64,000 nucleotides of DNA, taken from contig PUFA01000564.1 in NCBI GenBank assembly GCA_003508835.1, positions 62,001 to 126,000 on the forward strand. The letters run 5' to 3'. Source of the DNA: Eonycteris spelaea (taxonomy: Eukaryota; Chordata; Mammalia; Chiroptera; Pteropodidae). The notes beneath the pieces were generated by a model that worked only from the letters and a program-made list of their open reading frames with translations, was not told the DNA's origin and did no database searches. The position numbers and the translations under genes were made by a program. Positions 20,495 to 32,400 of this stretch are shown here, one piece after another. Each line of letters starts with the position of its first letter. Position 1 is the first letter of the stretch.

Positions 20495-23400
20495 CTGCAA
20501 AGAGTCCGCGTCAAGGGCACGGGTCAGGGCCGCTGCCTTGGGACTGTCCCCGCCCACCCGGGCCACCCCACAGACAGGCAGACCCGAGTCCCAGGTGGGC
20601 CCTCAGGGTGTGGCTTCTTGTCGCCGACCTCCTGGCTCAGTGTGGTCAGCTGCGGGTCTGAGGCCATCCTCGCAGGCGTGGTCGAGGCGGCGGGGTGGGC
20701 GTTGATGGTAGGCCTGGGCGACTCCCCCTTGGGGCTGCCTTGCAGGCAGGGCTGGCTCGGCGCTCAGGCCCAGCCCTGGACAGCACCTGCCCCGGGCCGA
20801 CAGCTCACCTGGCCGAGGAGGGGCAGACGCCCTCGCAGCGCGTCACCGTCACGTTCGCCGTGCAGCCCTGGTAGGTGACCTCCTCCTCAAGCTTTCTCAC
20901 GCTGCAGACCCCTGGGAGCCGGTGGGGGCGGTCAGAGCCGGCCAGGGCAGGGCGAACCCCCTCAGGAGGCCCTGCACCTAGCCCTTGAGGGGCAGGACCG
21001 GCGTGCCCCGTGTTGGGCGCCCGTCCGCGTGAAGCAGAGTCACAGCCACACCCCTCTTCTGCGAGGCTGGGCCCCGTGTAGGGGCCCCGTTCGCACTGTC
21101 CCTGGGCCCCGGCCTGGTCTGAGTCCCACTGGTCTCACACCTCCCAGCTCTGCGGGAACAGAGCCTGCTCGTCCCTCCAGAGAGTGAGGGCTTTGTCAGG
21201 GGACGAGGTGTAGTCCCCAGCCGACACCCCTGCCCTCCCGCCGCTGATACCAACCGGTGGGCGGAGGTGACTCTGGTCTGCTGGGCCCTGAACCTGCAGG
21301 AGGGACAAGGGGAGGACGTCAGTGTCCCCAGAGGGCACCTCCATGCCAGGGTCTGGGTCCCCTGTGTGGACCGGGGGGTGAGTGGTGGCTGCACGAGCTC
21401 CCGTGGACAGAGGGTGGTGGCGGCCGCCTCGGACGCCCTGGCAGCGGGCAGGGCAGCGTTGCCACGGGAATCGCCGCTGTGGAACTTGAGTTGAAAAGCT
21501 CAAAGAGGTCCCTGAGCGGGGACGGACGGTGCACCCTGCTGTCCCCACCCTGCCCACATCCGAGGTCTCCCCACAGCCTTGGGCCCCTTTCCGCCCGCTG
21601 CTCCGCGGGCTGTGTGGGTGGGAGACCCGGCAGGGACGGGCTCTGGGTGCATCCCCGTCAGTTCCCATTGTCCCCAGCTGTCCCCCCCGACATGCCTCTC
21701 TGGCTCCCTCACCCTGCTTTCTGGGGTCCCCTCCCCACGGACCGCCTCACCCAGTCCTTGTCCCACAGGAGAAAACACGTCACTGCAAACAGTCTAGTCT
21801 GGGGGGGGGCGGGTTCACGCGGAAGCTGTGGAGGGAGCACCCAAAAGGCAGGGGTGGCGTGGGGGAAGGGGCGCTGAGGGGGAGGCCGGGCCCCGGCTGG
21901 CTGGAGCGGGAGGGCAGAGGCCTGGGCAGGACGACAGTGGGTTATGGGAGGTCCCAGCCATCACCTGGGGTGAGGCACGGCCTGCCAGCCTTTTTTTCTT
22001 TTCTGCAACAGGAGAGGGTGGGGGGGGTTGAACCCCCAGCTTAACTCCCTGGAGCTCAGGAGTGGTTGGCTGTGAAAGGCCGCTCTGGAGGGGCTCCCCG
22101 CAAAGGGGACGTGAGGGGAAGCGGTGGGACCCGAGCAATGAGCAAGCCTCAGGGAGGACCAGAGGTGGGAAAGGCAGGCCGGACGCGTCTGCTGGGGGCG
22201 GGGGGCCTGGACGACGGCTCACAGCCGAGCCTGTCAAGGAAGCTGGAGAAAGGCCCTCGGGACACCAGGGAATGTGTGGCCGAGGACAGGCTGGAGAGCA
22301 GCGAGTGGGGAGGTGTGACCCAGGCACCCCCAGGGCACGACTGGGGACACTGGCTGAGTGCGCAGCGCCCCGAGCTGCCCCGCTGTCCTCGGAAACGAAG
22401 GCTGTGGGGAGGGAGGAGACCTGTCCACCGTGACGGCAGCGGGGCGCCAGGTGCGGTGGCGGGGCGCGGAGCGGATGGGGGGCGGGGGTGCTGAGTGGCA
22501 CGCGGCGCGAGCCCCACGGGGGTGGCAGGCCTGTGAGGGGCTGCGCACCAAGAGTCACGTGAGCTGAGGTGGGCTCTGGACTCGACACATACCGGGGGAG
22601 CTGGTCGGAGACGTGACGAGAGAGGAGGCGGAGGCGCCCCCTGGGGAGTGGGGCGCCAGTGTCGTTGGGGAGGGGGCACTGCCATGTGTGGTGACGGAGC
22701 CGGTCAGCAGAACGGTGGTCCTGGGGTGCCCAGTGCTGAGGTTGGTGGCTGGAGAACTCGGGAAGGTCGTCACGCCCAGAGTGGATGCCATGAGGCTGGG
22801 CAGGGGAGCTCGGGTGGTGACAGAGGGCGACCGGGAGCTGGCGGGCTGGGGAGAGAGTGGGGAGGGACTGGGTGCCTGGCAGCGGCGCGGGAGGCGGGGA
22901 CAGAGTGGGGCCGTGGGGGGCAGGGCGGGGGGGGGGAGAAGGGGCAGTGGATGGACGTGACCGGGAGGGCCATTTGTCAGTGGGTGCAGTGGCCCAAGAG
23001 GAGAGGGAGGGTGACAACGCTGTAGGAGGGGGGCCTGAGCTGCCGAGGAGGAGGAGGTGTGGGTGACTGAACTCGAGATCAGGGGCGCTGGGAGGGAGCA
23101 GCCGAAGACAAGGAGTAAGGGAAGAAGACGGACTTGAGGAAGGACAGGGCTGGGAGGGCACGTGAGGGGGCCGAGGAAGGGCGCCCGCCTGTCGTTGGCA
23201 TGCAGGAGGAGCTGGCACTGCCAGACACGAGGAGGAGGTAGGTGGAGGAGAGACACAGAGGGCGGGTGGTCAGAGCACCGGGGTGGGGCTCGGGGTCGCC
23301 AGGGAAGCAGAGCTGGGGGGCAGCGGGGAGGGCGGGCGAGCGACGAGGGTAGAACTTACTGCTGAGCTGACAGAGTGGGGGGCTTCAGTGCTCACGGTTT

Positions 23401-26400
23401 CTGTCTTTGTCTGTGGCGGAGATGTGGGTGAGGGCGCTGTGCCTGTGACAGTGACGTGCGTCAGAGGTGGATGGCTGCCTGTTGGTCTGGCACTGTCAGA
23501 GGAAGTGTGGACCTCGTGCGCGGTTGGGGTGATCACACGGTGAGAAGTGGGAGTGACAGCGGAGGTGGTAACGTTGGACTCGTGAGTGGAGAGGGTGGTC
23601 TCAGGCTGCGGCGTGGAGGGGACGATGCTGGTGCTGAAGGATGTCCCGTGGGCGGGCCCGTGGTGTGGGCAGTGACGGAGACAGAGCCCGTGGGTGCGGA
23701 GACGGTGGTGAAGGGAGTGTGTGTGACAGTCTATTGTGGGTGGCCGTGGTCTTGTGCATCTCAGGGGTCCCCGTTTCTGTACTGGTGGGTGCATTGTAGA
23801 CGGTAGTGCGTGTGGGCGCTGTGCCTGTGACAGTGACGTGCGTCAGTGTAGGATGGGTTCCTGTTGGCCTGGCAGTGTTGGAAGAAGTGTGGACCTCGTG
23901 CGTGGTTGGGCTGATCACACGGTGAGAAGTGGGAGTGACAGCGGAGGTGGCAACGCTGGACCCGTGAGTGGAGAGGGTGGTCTCAGGCCATGACGTGGAG
24001 GGGACGATGCTGGTGCTGAACGATGTCCCCGTGGGCGGGCCCGTGGTGTGGGCAGTGACGGAGACAAACCAGTAGGAGCGGAGACGGTGGTGAAGGGAGT
24101 GTGTGGTCTGCTGGGAGTGCCTGGGGGGTGGTGTCTCAGGGGTCCCCGTTAATCTACTGGTGGGTGCGTGGTAGATGGTAGTGCGTGTGGGCGCTGTGCC
24201 TGTGACAGTGACGTGCGTCGTTGTAGGATGGGTTCCTGTTGGCCAGGCACTCTCGGAGTAAGTGTGGGCCTCATGCCTGGTTGGTGTGATCACAGGGTGA
24301 GAAGTGGGAGTGACAGTGGAGGTGGCAACGTTGGACCCATGAGTGGAGAGGGTGGTCTCTGTCCATGACGTGGAGGGGACGATGCTGGTGCTGAAGGATG
24401 TCCCCGTGGGCGGGCCCGTGGTGTGGGCAGTGACGGAGACAGAACCAGTAGGAGCGGAGACAGTGGTGAAGGGAGTGTGTGGTCTGCTGGGGGTGCCTGG
24501 GCGGTGTGTGTCTCAGGGGTCCCCGTTAATCTACTGGTGGGTGCGTGGTAGATAGTAGTGCGTGTGGGCACTGTGCCTGTGACAGTGACGTGCGTCGGTG
24601 TAGGATGGGTTTCCTGTTGGCCTGGCAGTGTTGGAAGAAGTGTGGACCTCGTGCGCGGTTGGGGTGATCACATGGTGAGAAGTGGGAGTGACAGCGGAGG
24701 TGGCAACGTTGGACCCATGAGTGGAGAGGGTGGTCTCAGGCTGCGGCGTGGAGGGGACGATGCTGGTGCTGAAGGATGTCCCCGTGGCCGGACTTGTCGT
24801 GTGGGCAGTGACGGAGACAGAGCCCGTGGGTGCGGAGAGGGTGGTGAATGGAGTGTGTGACAGTCTATTGTGGGTGGCCGTGGTCTTGTGTGTCTCAGTC
24901 GTCCCAGTTAATCTACTGGTGGGTGCGTGGTAGATGGTAGTGCGTGTGAGCGCTGTGCCTGTGACAGTGACGTGCGTCGGTGTAGGATGGGTTCTTGTTG
25001 GCCTGGCAGTGTTGGAAGAAGTGTGGACCTCGTGCGCAGTTGGGGTGATCACACGGTGAGAAGTGGGAGTGACAGCGGAGGTGGCAACGTTGGACCCGTG
25101 AGTGGAGAGGGTGGTCTCAGGCTGCGGCGTGGAGGGGACTATACTGGTGCTGAAGGTTGTCCCCGTCGGCGGACCCGTCGTGTGGGCAGTGACGGAGACA
25201 GAACCAGTAGGAGCAGAGACGGTGGTGAAGGGAGTGTGTGGTCTGCTGGGGGTGCCTGGGGTGGTGTGTGTTTCAGGGGTCCCCGTTAATCTACTGGTAG
25301 GTGCGTGGTGGGTTGTAGTGCGAGTGGGCGCTCTGCCTGTGATAGTGACGTGCGTCGGTGTAGGATGGGTTCCTGTTGGCCTGGCAGTGTCAGAGGAAGT
25401 GTGAATCTCAAGCCTGGTTGGTGTGATCACACGGTGAGAAGTGGGAGTGACAGCGGAGGTGGCAACGTTGGGACTGTGAGTGAGGAGGGTTGTCTTGGGC
25501 CATGACGGAAAGGGGACGATGCTGGTGCTGAAGGATGTCCCCGTGGGCGGGCTCGTGGTGTGGGCAGTGATGGAGACAGAACCAGTAGGAGTGGAGACAG
25601 TGGTGAAGGGAGTGGTGACAGTCTATTGTGGGTGGCCGTGGTCTTGTGTGTCTCAAGGGTCGCCGTTTGTGTACTGGTGGGTGCGTGGTAGATAGTAGTG
25701 CGTGTGGGCGCTGGTGCCTGTGACAGTGACGTGCGTCGGTGTAGATGGGTTCCTGTTGGCCTGGCAGTGTTGGAAGAAGGTGGACCTCGTGCGTGGTTGG
25801 GCTGATCACACGGTGAGAAGTGGGAGTGACAGCGGAGGTGGCAACGCTGGACCCATGATGGAGAGGGTGGTCTCTGCTCATGACGTGGAGGGGACGATGC
25901 GGTGTTGAAGGATGTCGTCCGCGTGGCGGGCCGCCAGTGGTGTGGGCAGTGACGGAGACAGAACCAGTAAGTGTAGCTGGCGGAGACGGTGGTGAAGGGA
26001 GTCGGTGTGGTCTGCTGGGGGTGCCTGGGGCGGTGTGTGTCCTAGGGGTCCCCGTTATCTAGTAGTCTGGTGGTGTGCGTGGTGGGTAGTAGTGCGTGTG
26101 GGCGCTGTGCCTGTGACAGTGACGTGCGTCGGTGTAGGATGGGTTCCTGTTGGCCTGGCAGTGTTGAGGAAGTGTGGATCTCAGCGGTTGGGTGATCACA
26201 CGGTGAGAAGTGGGAGTGACAGCGGAGGTGGCAACGTTGGACCCGTGAGTGGAGAGGGTGGTCTCAGGCTGCGGCGTGGAGGGACGATGCTGGTGCTGAA
26301 GGTGTCCCCGTCGGCGGACCCGTCGTGTGGGCAGTGACGGAGACAGAACCAGTAGGAGCGGAGACGGTGGTGAAGGGAGTGTGTGGTCTGCTGGGGGTGC

Positions 26401-29400
26401 CTGGGGCGGTGTGTGTCTCAGGGGTCCCGTTAATCTACTGGTGGGTGCGTGGTAGATGTAGTGCGTGTGGGCACTGTGCCTGTGACAGTGACGTGCGTCG
26501 GTAGGATGGGTTCCTGTTGGCCTGGCAGTGTTGGAAGAAGTGTGGACCTCGTGCGGTTGGGGTGATCACACGGTGAGAAGTGGGAGTGACAGCGGAGGTG
26601 GCAACGTTGGACCCGTGAGTGGAGAGGGTGGTCTCTGTCCATGACGTGGAGGGACGATGCTGGTGCTGAAGGATGTCCCCGTGGCGGGCCGTGGTGTGGG
26701 CAGTGACGGAGACAGAACCAGTAGGAGCGGAGAGGTGGTGAAGGAGTGTGTGGTCTGTGGGGGTGGTCGTGTGTCTCAGGGGTCCCCGTTAATCTACTGG
26801 TGGGTGCGTGGTAGGTGGTAGTGCGTGTGGGCGCTGTGCCTGTGACAGTGACGTGCGTCGGTGTAGGATGGGTTCCTGTTGGCCTGGCAGTGTCAGAGGA
26901 AGTGTGGAATCTCGCTGGTTGGTGTGATCACACGGTGAGAAGTGGGAGTGACAGCGGAGGTGGCAACGTTGGACCCGTGAGTGGAGAGGGTGGTCTCTGT
27001 CCGTGACGTGGAGGGGACGATGCTGGTGCTGAAGGATGTCCCCGTGGCGGCCCGTGTGTGGCAGTGACGGAGACAGAACCAGTAGGAGCGAGACGGTGGT
27101 GAAGGGAGTGTGTGGTCTGCTGGGGGTGCCTGGGGCGGTGTGTCTCAGGGGTCCCGTTAATCTACTGGTGGGTGCGTGGTGGGTGGTAGTGCGTGTGGGC
27201 GCTGTGCCTGTGACAGTGACATGCGTCGGTGTAGGATGGGTTCCTGTTGGCCTGGCAGTGTCAGAGGAAGTGTGAATCTCAAGCCTGGTTGGTGTGATCA
27301 CACGGTGAGAAGTGGGAGTGACAGCGGAGGTGGCAACGTTGGACTGTGAGTGAGGAGGGTTGTCTTGGCCATGACGGGGAGGGGACGATGCTGGTGCTGA
27401 AGGATGTCCCCGTGGGCGGGCCCGTGGTGTGGGCAGTGATGGAGACAGAACCAGTAGGAGCGGAGACGGTGGTGAAGGGAGTGTGTGACAGTCTATTGTG
27501 GGTGGCGTGGTCTTGTGTGTCTCAGGGGTCGCCGTTTGTGTACTGGTGGGTGCATTGTGACGGTAGTGCGTGTGGGCGCTGTGCCTGTGACAGTGACGTG
27601 CGTCGGTGTAGGATGGGTTCCTGTTGGCCTGGCAGTGTTGGAAGAAGTGTGGACCTCGTGCGTGGTTGGGCTGATCACACGTGAGAAGTGGGAGTGACAG
27701 CGGAGGTGGCAACGCTGGACCGTGAGTGAGAGGGTGGTCTCAGGCCATGACGTGGAGGGGACGATGCTGGTGCTGAAGGATGTCCCGTGGGCGGGCCGTG
27801 GTGTGGGCAGTGACGGAGACAGAACCAGTAGGAGCGGAGACGGTGGTGAAGGGAGTGTGTGGTCTGCTGGGGGTGCCTGGGGCGTGTGTGTCTCAGGGGT
27901 CCCCGTTAATCTACTGGTGGGTGCGTGGTAGATGGTAGTGCGTGTGGGCGCTGTGCCTGTGACAGTGACGTGCGTCGGTTGGATGGGTTCCTGTTGGCCA
28001 GGCACTCTCGGAGTAAGTGTGGGCCTCATGCCGGTTGGTGTGATCACAGGGTGAGAAGTGGGAGTGACAGCGGAGGTGGCAACGTTGGACCATGAGTGGA
28101 GAGGGTGGTCTCTGTCCATGACGTGGAGGGACGATGCTGGTGCTGAAGGATGTCCCCGTGGCGGGCCCGTGGTGTGGGCAGTGACGGAGACAGAACCAGT
28201 AGGAGCAGAGACAGTGGTGAAGGGAGTGTGTGTCTGCTGGGGGTGCCTGGGGCGGTGTGTGTCTCAGGGGTCCCGTTAATCTACTGGTGGGTGCGTGGTA
28301 GATAGTAGTGCGTGTGGGCGCTGTGCCTGTGACAGTGACGTGCGTCGGTGTAGGATGGGTTCCTGTTGGCCTGGCAGTGTTGGAAGAAGTGTGGACCTCG
28401 TGCGTGGTTGGGTGATCACATGGTGAGAAGTGGGAGTGACAGCGGAGGTGGCAACGTTGGACCCATGAGTGGAGAGGGTGGTCTCAGGCCATGACGGCGT
28501 GGGGGGACGATGCTGGTGCTGAAGGATGTCCCCGTGGCCGGACTTGTCGTGTGGGCAGTGACGGAGACAGAGCCCGTGGGTGGCGGAGAGGGTGGTGAAT
28601 GGAGTGTGTGACAGTCTATTGTGGGTGGCCGTGGTCTTGTGTGTCTCAGTCGTCCCCGTTTCTACTGGTGGGTGCGTGGTAGATGGTAGTGTGTGTGGCG
28701 CTGTGCCTGTGACAGTGACGTGCGTCGGTGTAGGATGGGTTCTTGTTGGCTGGCAGTGTTGGAAGAAGTGTGGACCTCGTGCGTGTTGGGCTGATCACAC
28801 GGTGAGAAGTGGGAGTGACAGCGGAGGTGGCAACGTTGGACCCGTGAGTGGAGAGGGTGGTCTCTGGCCATGACGTGGAGGGGACGATGCTGGTGCTGAA
28901 GGATGTCCCCGTGGGCGGGCCCGTGGTGTGGGCAGTGACGGAGACAGAACCAGTAGGAGCGGAGACAGTGGTGAAGGGAGTGTGTGGTCTGCTGGGGGTG
29001 CCTGGGGCGGTGTGTGTCTCAGGGTCCCCGTTAATCTACTGGTGGGTGCGTGGTAGATAGTAGTGCGTGTGGGCACTGTGCCTGTGACAGTGACGTGCGT
29101 CGGTGTAGGATGGGTTCCTGTTGGCCTGGCAGTGTTGGAAGGAGTGTGGACCTCGTGCGCGGTTGGGTGATCACACGGTGAGAAGTAGGAGTGACAGCGG
29201 AGGTGGCAACGTTGGACCCGTGAGTGGAGAGGGTGGTCTCTGTCCGTGACGTGGAGGGGACGATGCTGGTGCTGAAGGATGTCCCCGTGGCGGCCCGTGG
29301 TGTGGGCAGTGACGGAGACAGAACCAGTAGGAGCGGAGACGGTGGTGGGGTGTGTGGTCTGCTGGGGTGCCTGGGGCGGTGTGTGTCTCAGGGGTCCCCG

Positions 29401-32400
29401 TTAATCTACTGGTGGGTGCGTGGTGGTAGTAGTGCGTGTGGGCGCTGTGCCTGTGACAGTGACGTGCGTCGGTGTAGGATGGGTTCCTGTTGGCCTGGCA
29501 GTGTTGGAAGGAGTGTGGACCTCGTGCGCGGTTGGGGTGATCACACGGTGAGAAGTGGGAGTGACAGGGGAGGTGGCAACGTTGGACCCGTGAGTGGAGA
29601 GGGTGGTCTCTGTCCGTGACGTGGAGGGGACGATGCTGGTGCTGAAGGTTGTCCCCGTCGGCGGACCCGTCGTGTGGGCAGTGACGGAGACAGAACCAGT
29701 AGGAGCGGAGACGGTGGTGAAGGGAGTGTGTGGTCTGCTGGGGGTGCCTGGGGCGGTGTGTGTCTCAGGGGTCCCCGTTAATCTACTGGTGGGTGCGTGG
29801 TGGGTAGTAGTGCGTGTGGGCGCTGTGCCTGTGACAGTGACATGCGTCGGTGTAGGATGGGTTCCTGTTGGCCTGGCAGTGTTGGAAGAAGTGTGGACCT
29901 CGTGGCGGTTGGGGTGATCACACGGTGAGAAGTGGGAGTGACAGCGGAGGTGGCAACGTTGGACCCGTGAGTGGAGAGGGTGGTCTCAGGCTGCGGCGTG
30001 GAGGGGACGATGCTGGTGCTGAAGGTTGTCCCCGTCGGCGGACCCGTCGTGTGGGCAGTGACGGAGACAGAACCAGTAGGAGCGGAGACAGTGGTGAAGG
30101 GAGTGTGTGGTCTGCTGGGGGTGCCTGGGCGGTGTGTGTCTCAGGGGTCCCCGTTAATCTACTGGTGGGTGCGTGGTAGATAGTAGTGCGTGTGGGCACT
30201 GTGCCTGTGACAGTGACGTGCGTCGGTGTAGGATGGGTTCCTGTTGGCCTGGCAGTGTTGGAAGAAGTGTGGACCTCGTGCGCGGTTGGTGTGATCACAC
30301 GGTGAGAAGTGGGAGTGACAGCGGAGGTGGCAACGTTGGGACTGTGAGTGAGGAGGGTTGTCTTGGGCCATGACGGGGAGGGGACGATGCTGGTGCTGAA
30401 GGATGTCCCCGTGGCCGGACTTGTCGTGTGGGCAGTGATGGAGACAGAGCCATGGGTGCGGAGAGGGTGGTGAACGGAGTGTGTGACAGTCTATCGTGTG
30501 TGGCCGTGGTCTTGTGTGTCTCAGGGTCCCCGTTTCGGTACTGGTGGGTGCGTGGTGGGTGGTAGTGCGTGTGGGCGCTGTGCCTGTGACAGTGACGTGT
30601 GTCGGTGTAGGATGGGTTCCTGTTGGCCTGGCACTCTCGGAGGAAGTGTGGGCCTCATGCCTGGTTGGTGTGATCACACGGTGAGAAGAGGGAGTGACAG
30701 CGGAGGTGGCAACGTTGGACCCGTGAGTGGAGAGTGTGGTCTCAGGCCATGACGTGGAGGGGACCATGCTGGTGCTGAAGGATGTCCCCGTGGGTGGGCC
30801 CGTGGTGTGGGCAGTGACGGAGACAGAGCCCGTGGGAGCGGTGACGGTGGTGCTGGGAGTGTGTGTCCTGCTTTCGGTGGCTGGCGCCAGTGAGGTCCGC
30901 GGACTACTGAACCGATGACTGTGGTCGGTGGTGGTGAGGGAGAACCCTGTGGCCTCCGTGTGCCCCGGCTCCTGTCCGCTGGGTGTCTCTGTGGTCCCTT
31001 CGCTGGTGGAGGACGCTGTGGAAGTAACGTGTCCATGTTCCCTCTGGTCTCACTCTGCTCGCTGAGTCTGCACGTTTCGTTCCCCACAGCATCTTCTTCC
31101 CGTGTGCGGCCCTACTGTGCCTGCCCTGTCCCCACTGGCTGCATCACGACGCTCTCCTCCCGCCGCACACCTGCTGTGGTTTGGGAGGTCTTTCTCGCCC
31201 TCTCTGCTCCTGCCCCACCGCGTCTCAGGTTGACTACGTCAGGGCTGGGCCACCCGCTCGCGTCCTTGTGGTCAGTTCCATTGGGGTTTAGACCCCATCG
31301 CCAGCTCGCAGAGCTGGACAGTGTACTTTACAGCTAGTGTGTCTGGGGCCCCTTGTCTCTGGGTTCTGGCTCCCCTGTGGTGGGCGGCTGTGGTGGATGG
31401 TGTCAGGCACTGTCACCTTGGGCAGGTGCTGAGAGAGCCTGGTCGGGGATGGGCCGCGGTGGGGGCTCGGCAGGCTGTCCTTTGCTCGCCTGGCTGTGGT
31501 GCGCCTGCAGGGCACGGCCCCTCTGCGGGAACGTGTGGGCGGGATGCTTACTTTTGGTGGAGCCCATGGGGGTGGCTGACGTTGTGGGAGGTGGCCGTGC
31601 CTCTGTGGAGTGCACCGTGGCCCACCCTGTCGATGGTTTTGCCATGCTGATGGAGGAGGCCGTGGGCTGTGCTGTGGCCTGGGTCCCTGTGGGTCCTGTG
31701 GCTGTTGAGCTGAGCGCGGTTGTGGAGACCAGCGCTGCCGTCGCCCGTGCGGTGACCGCTGTGGTGTTTGGCGTGATCCTGCAGGGAACAGGGTCCGTCC
31801 GCACTTGCCGCAGCTCGAGGTCCCATCCCCACCCTGCCCAGGCACCTGGCCAGCTGGGCGTGCGGGAGCCCCGTGAGAGGGCCGTGTGACTCCCTCCAGC
31901 TGACACTCTCGTCCTGTTAGCCAGCCTTGACTCAGGGGGCCTCGGTGGTATTTGCACACCACTCCGGCCACCCCTAGGAGATCACACACCCCCTTTACCG
32001 CCGTCTCCACACCCATAGCTCCTCTCTCCATCACCACCTGCACGACAGGCCTGGCCCGCCCATGGGAACATGTACGCATTGGGACACTGGTGTCCCTTCA
32101 CCTGCCCATGGACTCATTACTCATTACTTGTCCCCTCATGGTCCCTGGGCAGCCGGGATAGGGCGCTGCTGTGCAAGCCGGGTGTGGGCTGTGTGGAAGT
32201 CTGGCTTGAGCCGCTGGGGCCATCACCTGGCAGGTCTTAACATGCTTTCTAGTGACAGTATCAGATAGCAAGGACGGCCACATCCTGTGACCGACCTGTC
32301 CTTTAAAAAAAACCTTTCAGAGAAGCCCCCTCCGCTCCCACGCACAGGGGGTTCTGTGCCTGAGGATCTGCTCTTGGAGAGGGAGGGTGCAGCTGCCCCG

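Noticed and set aside
21815..23218. 467-codon minus-strand open frame
   Set aside because: It overlaps the MUC6 tail and intron, mixes Pro/Ser-rich stretches with unrelated sequence, and ends in no domain. The phase-matched donor at 22593 lies in a different frame.
23410..30860. Regularly spaced repeats resembling a CRISPR array
   Set aside because: Units are directly tandem 378-bp coding repeats in a mammalian mucin exon, with no spacers.
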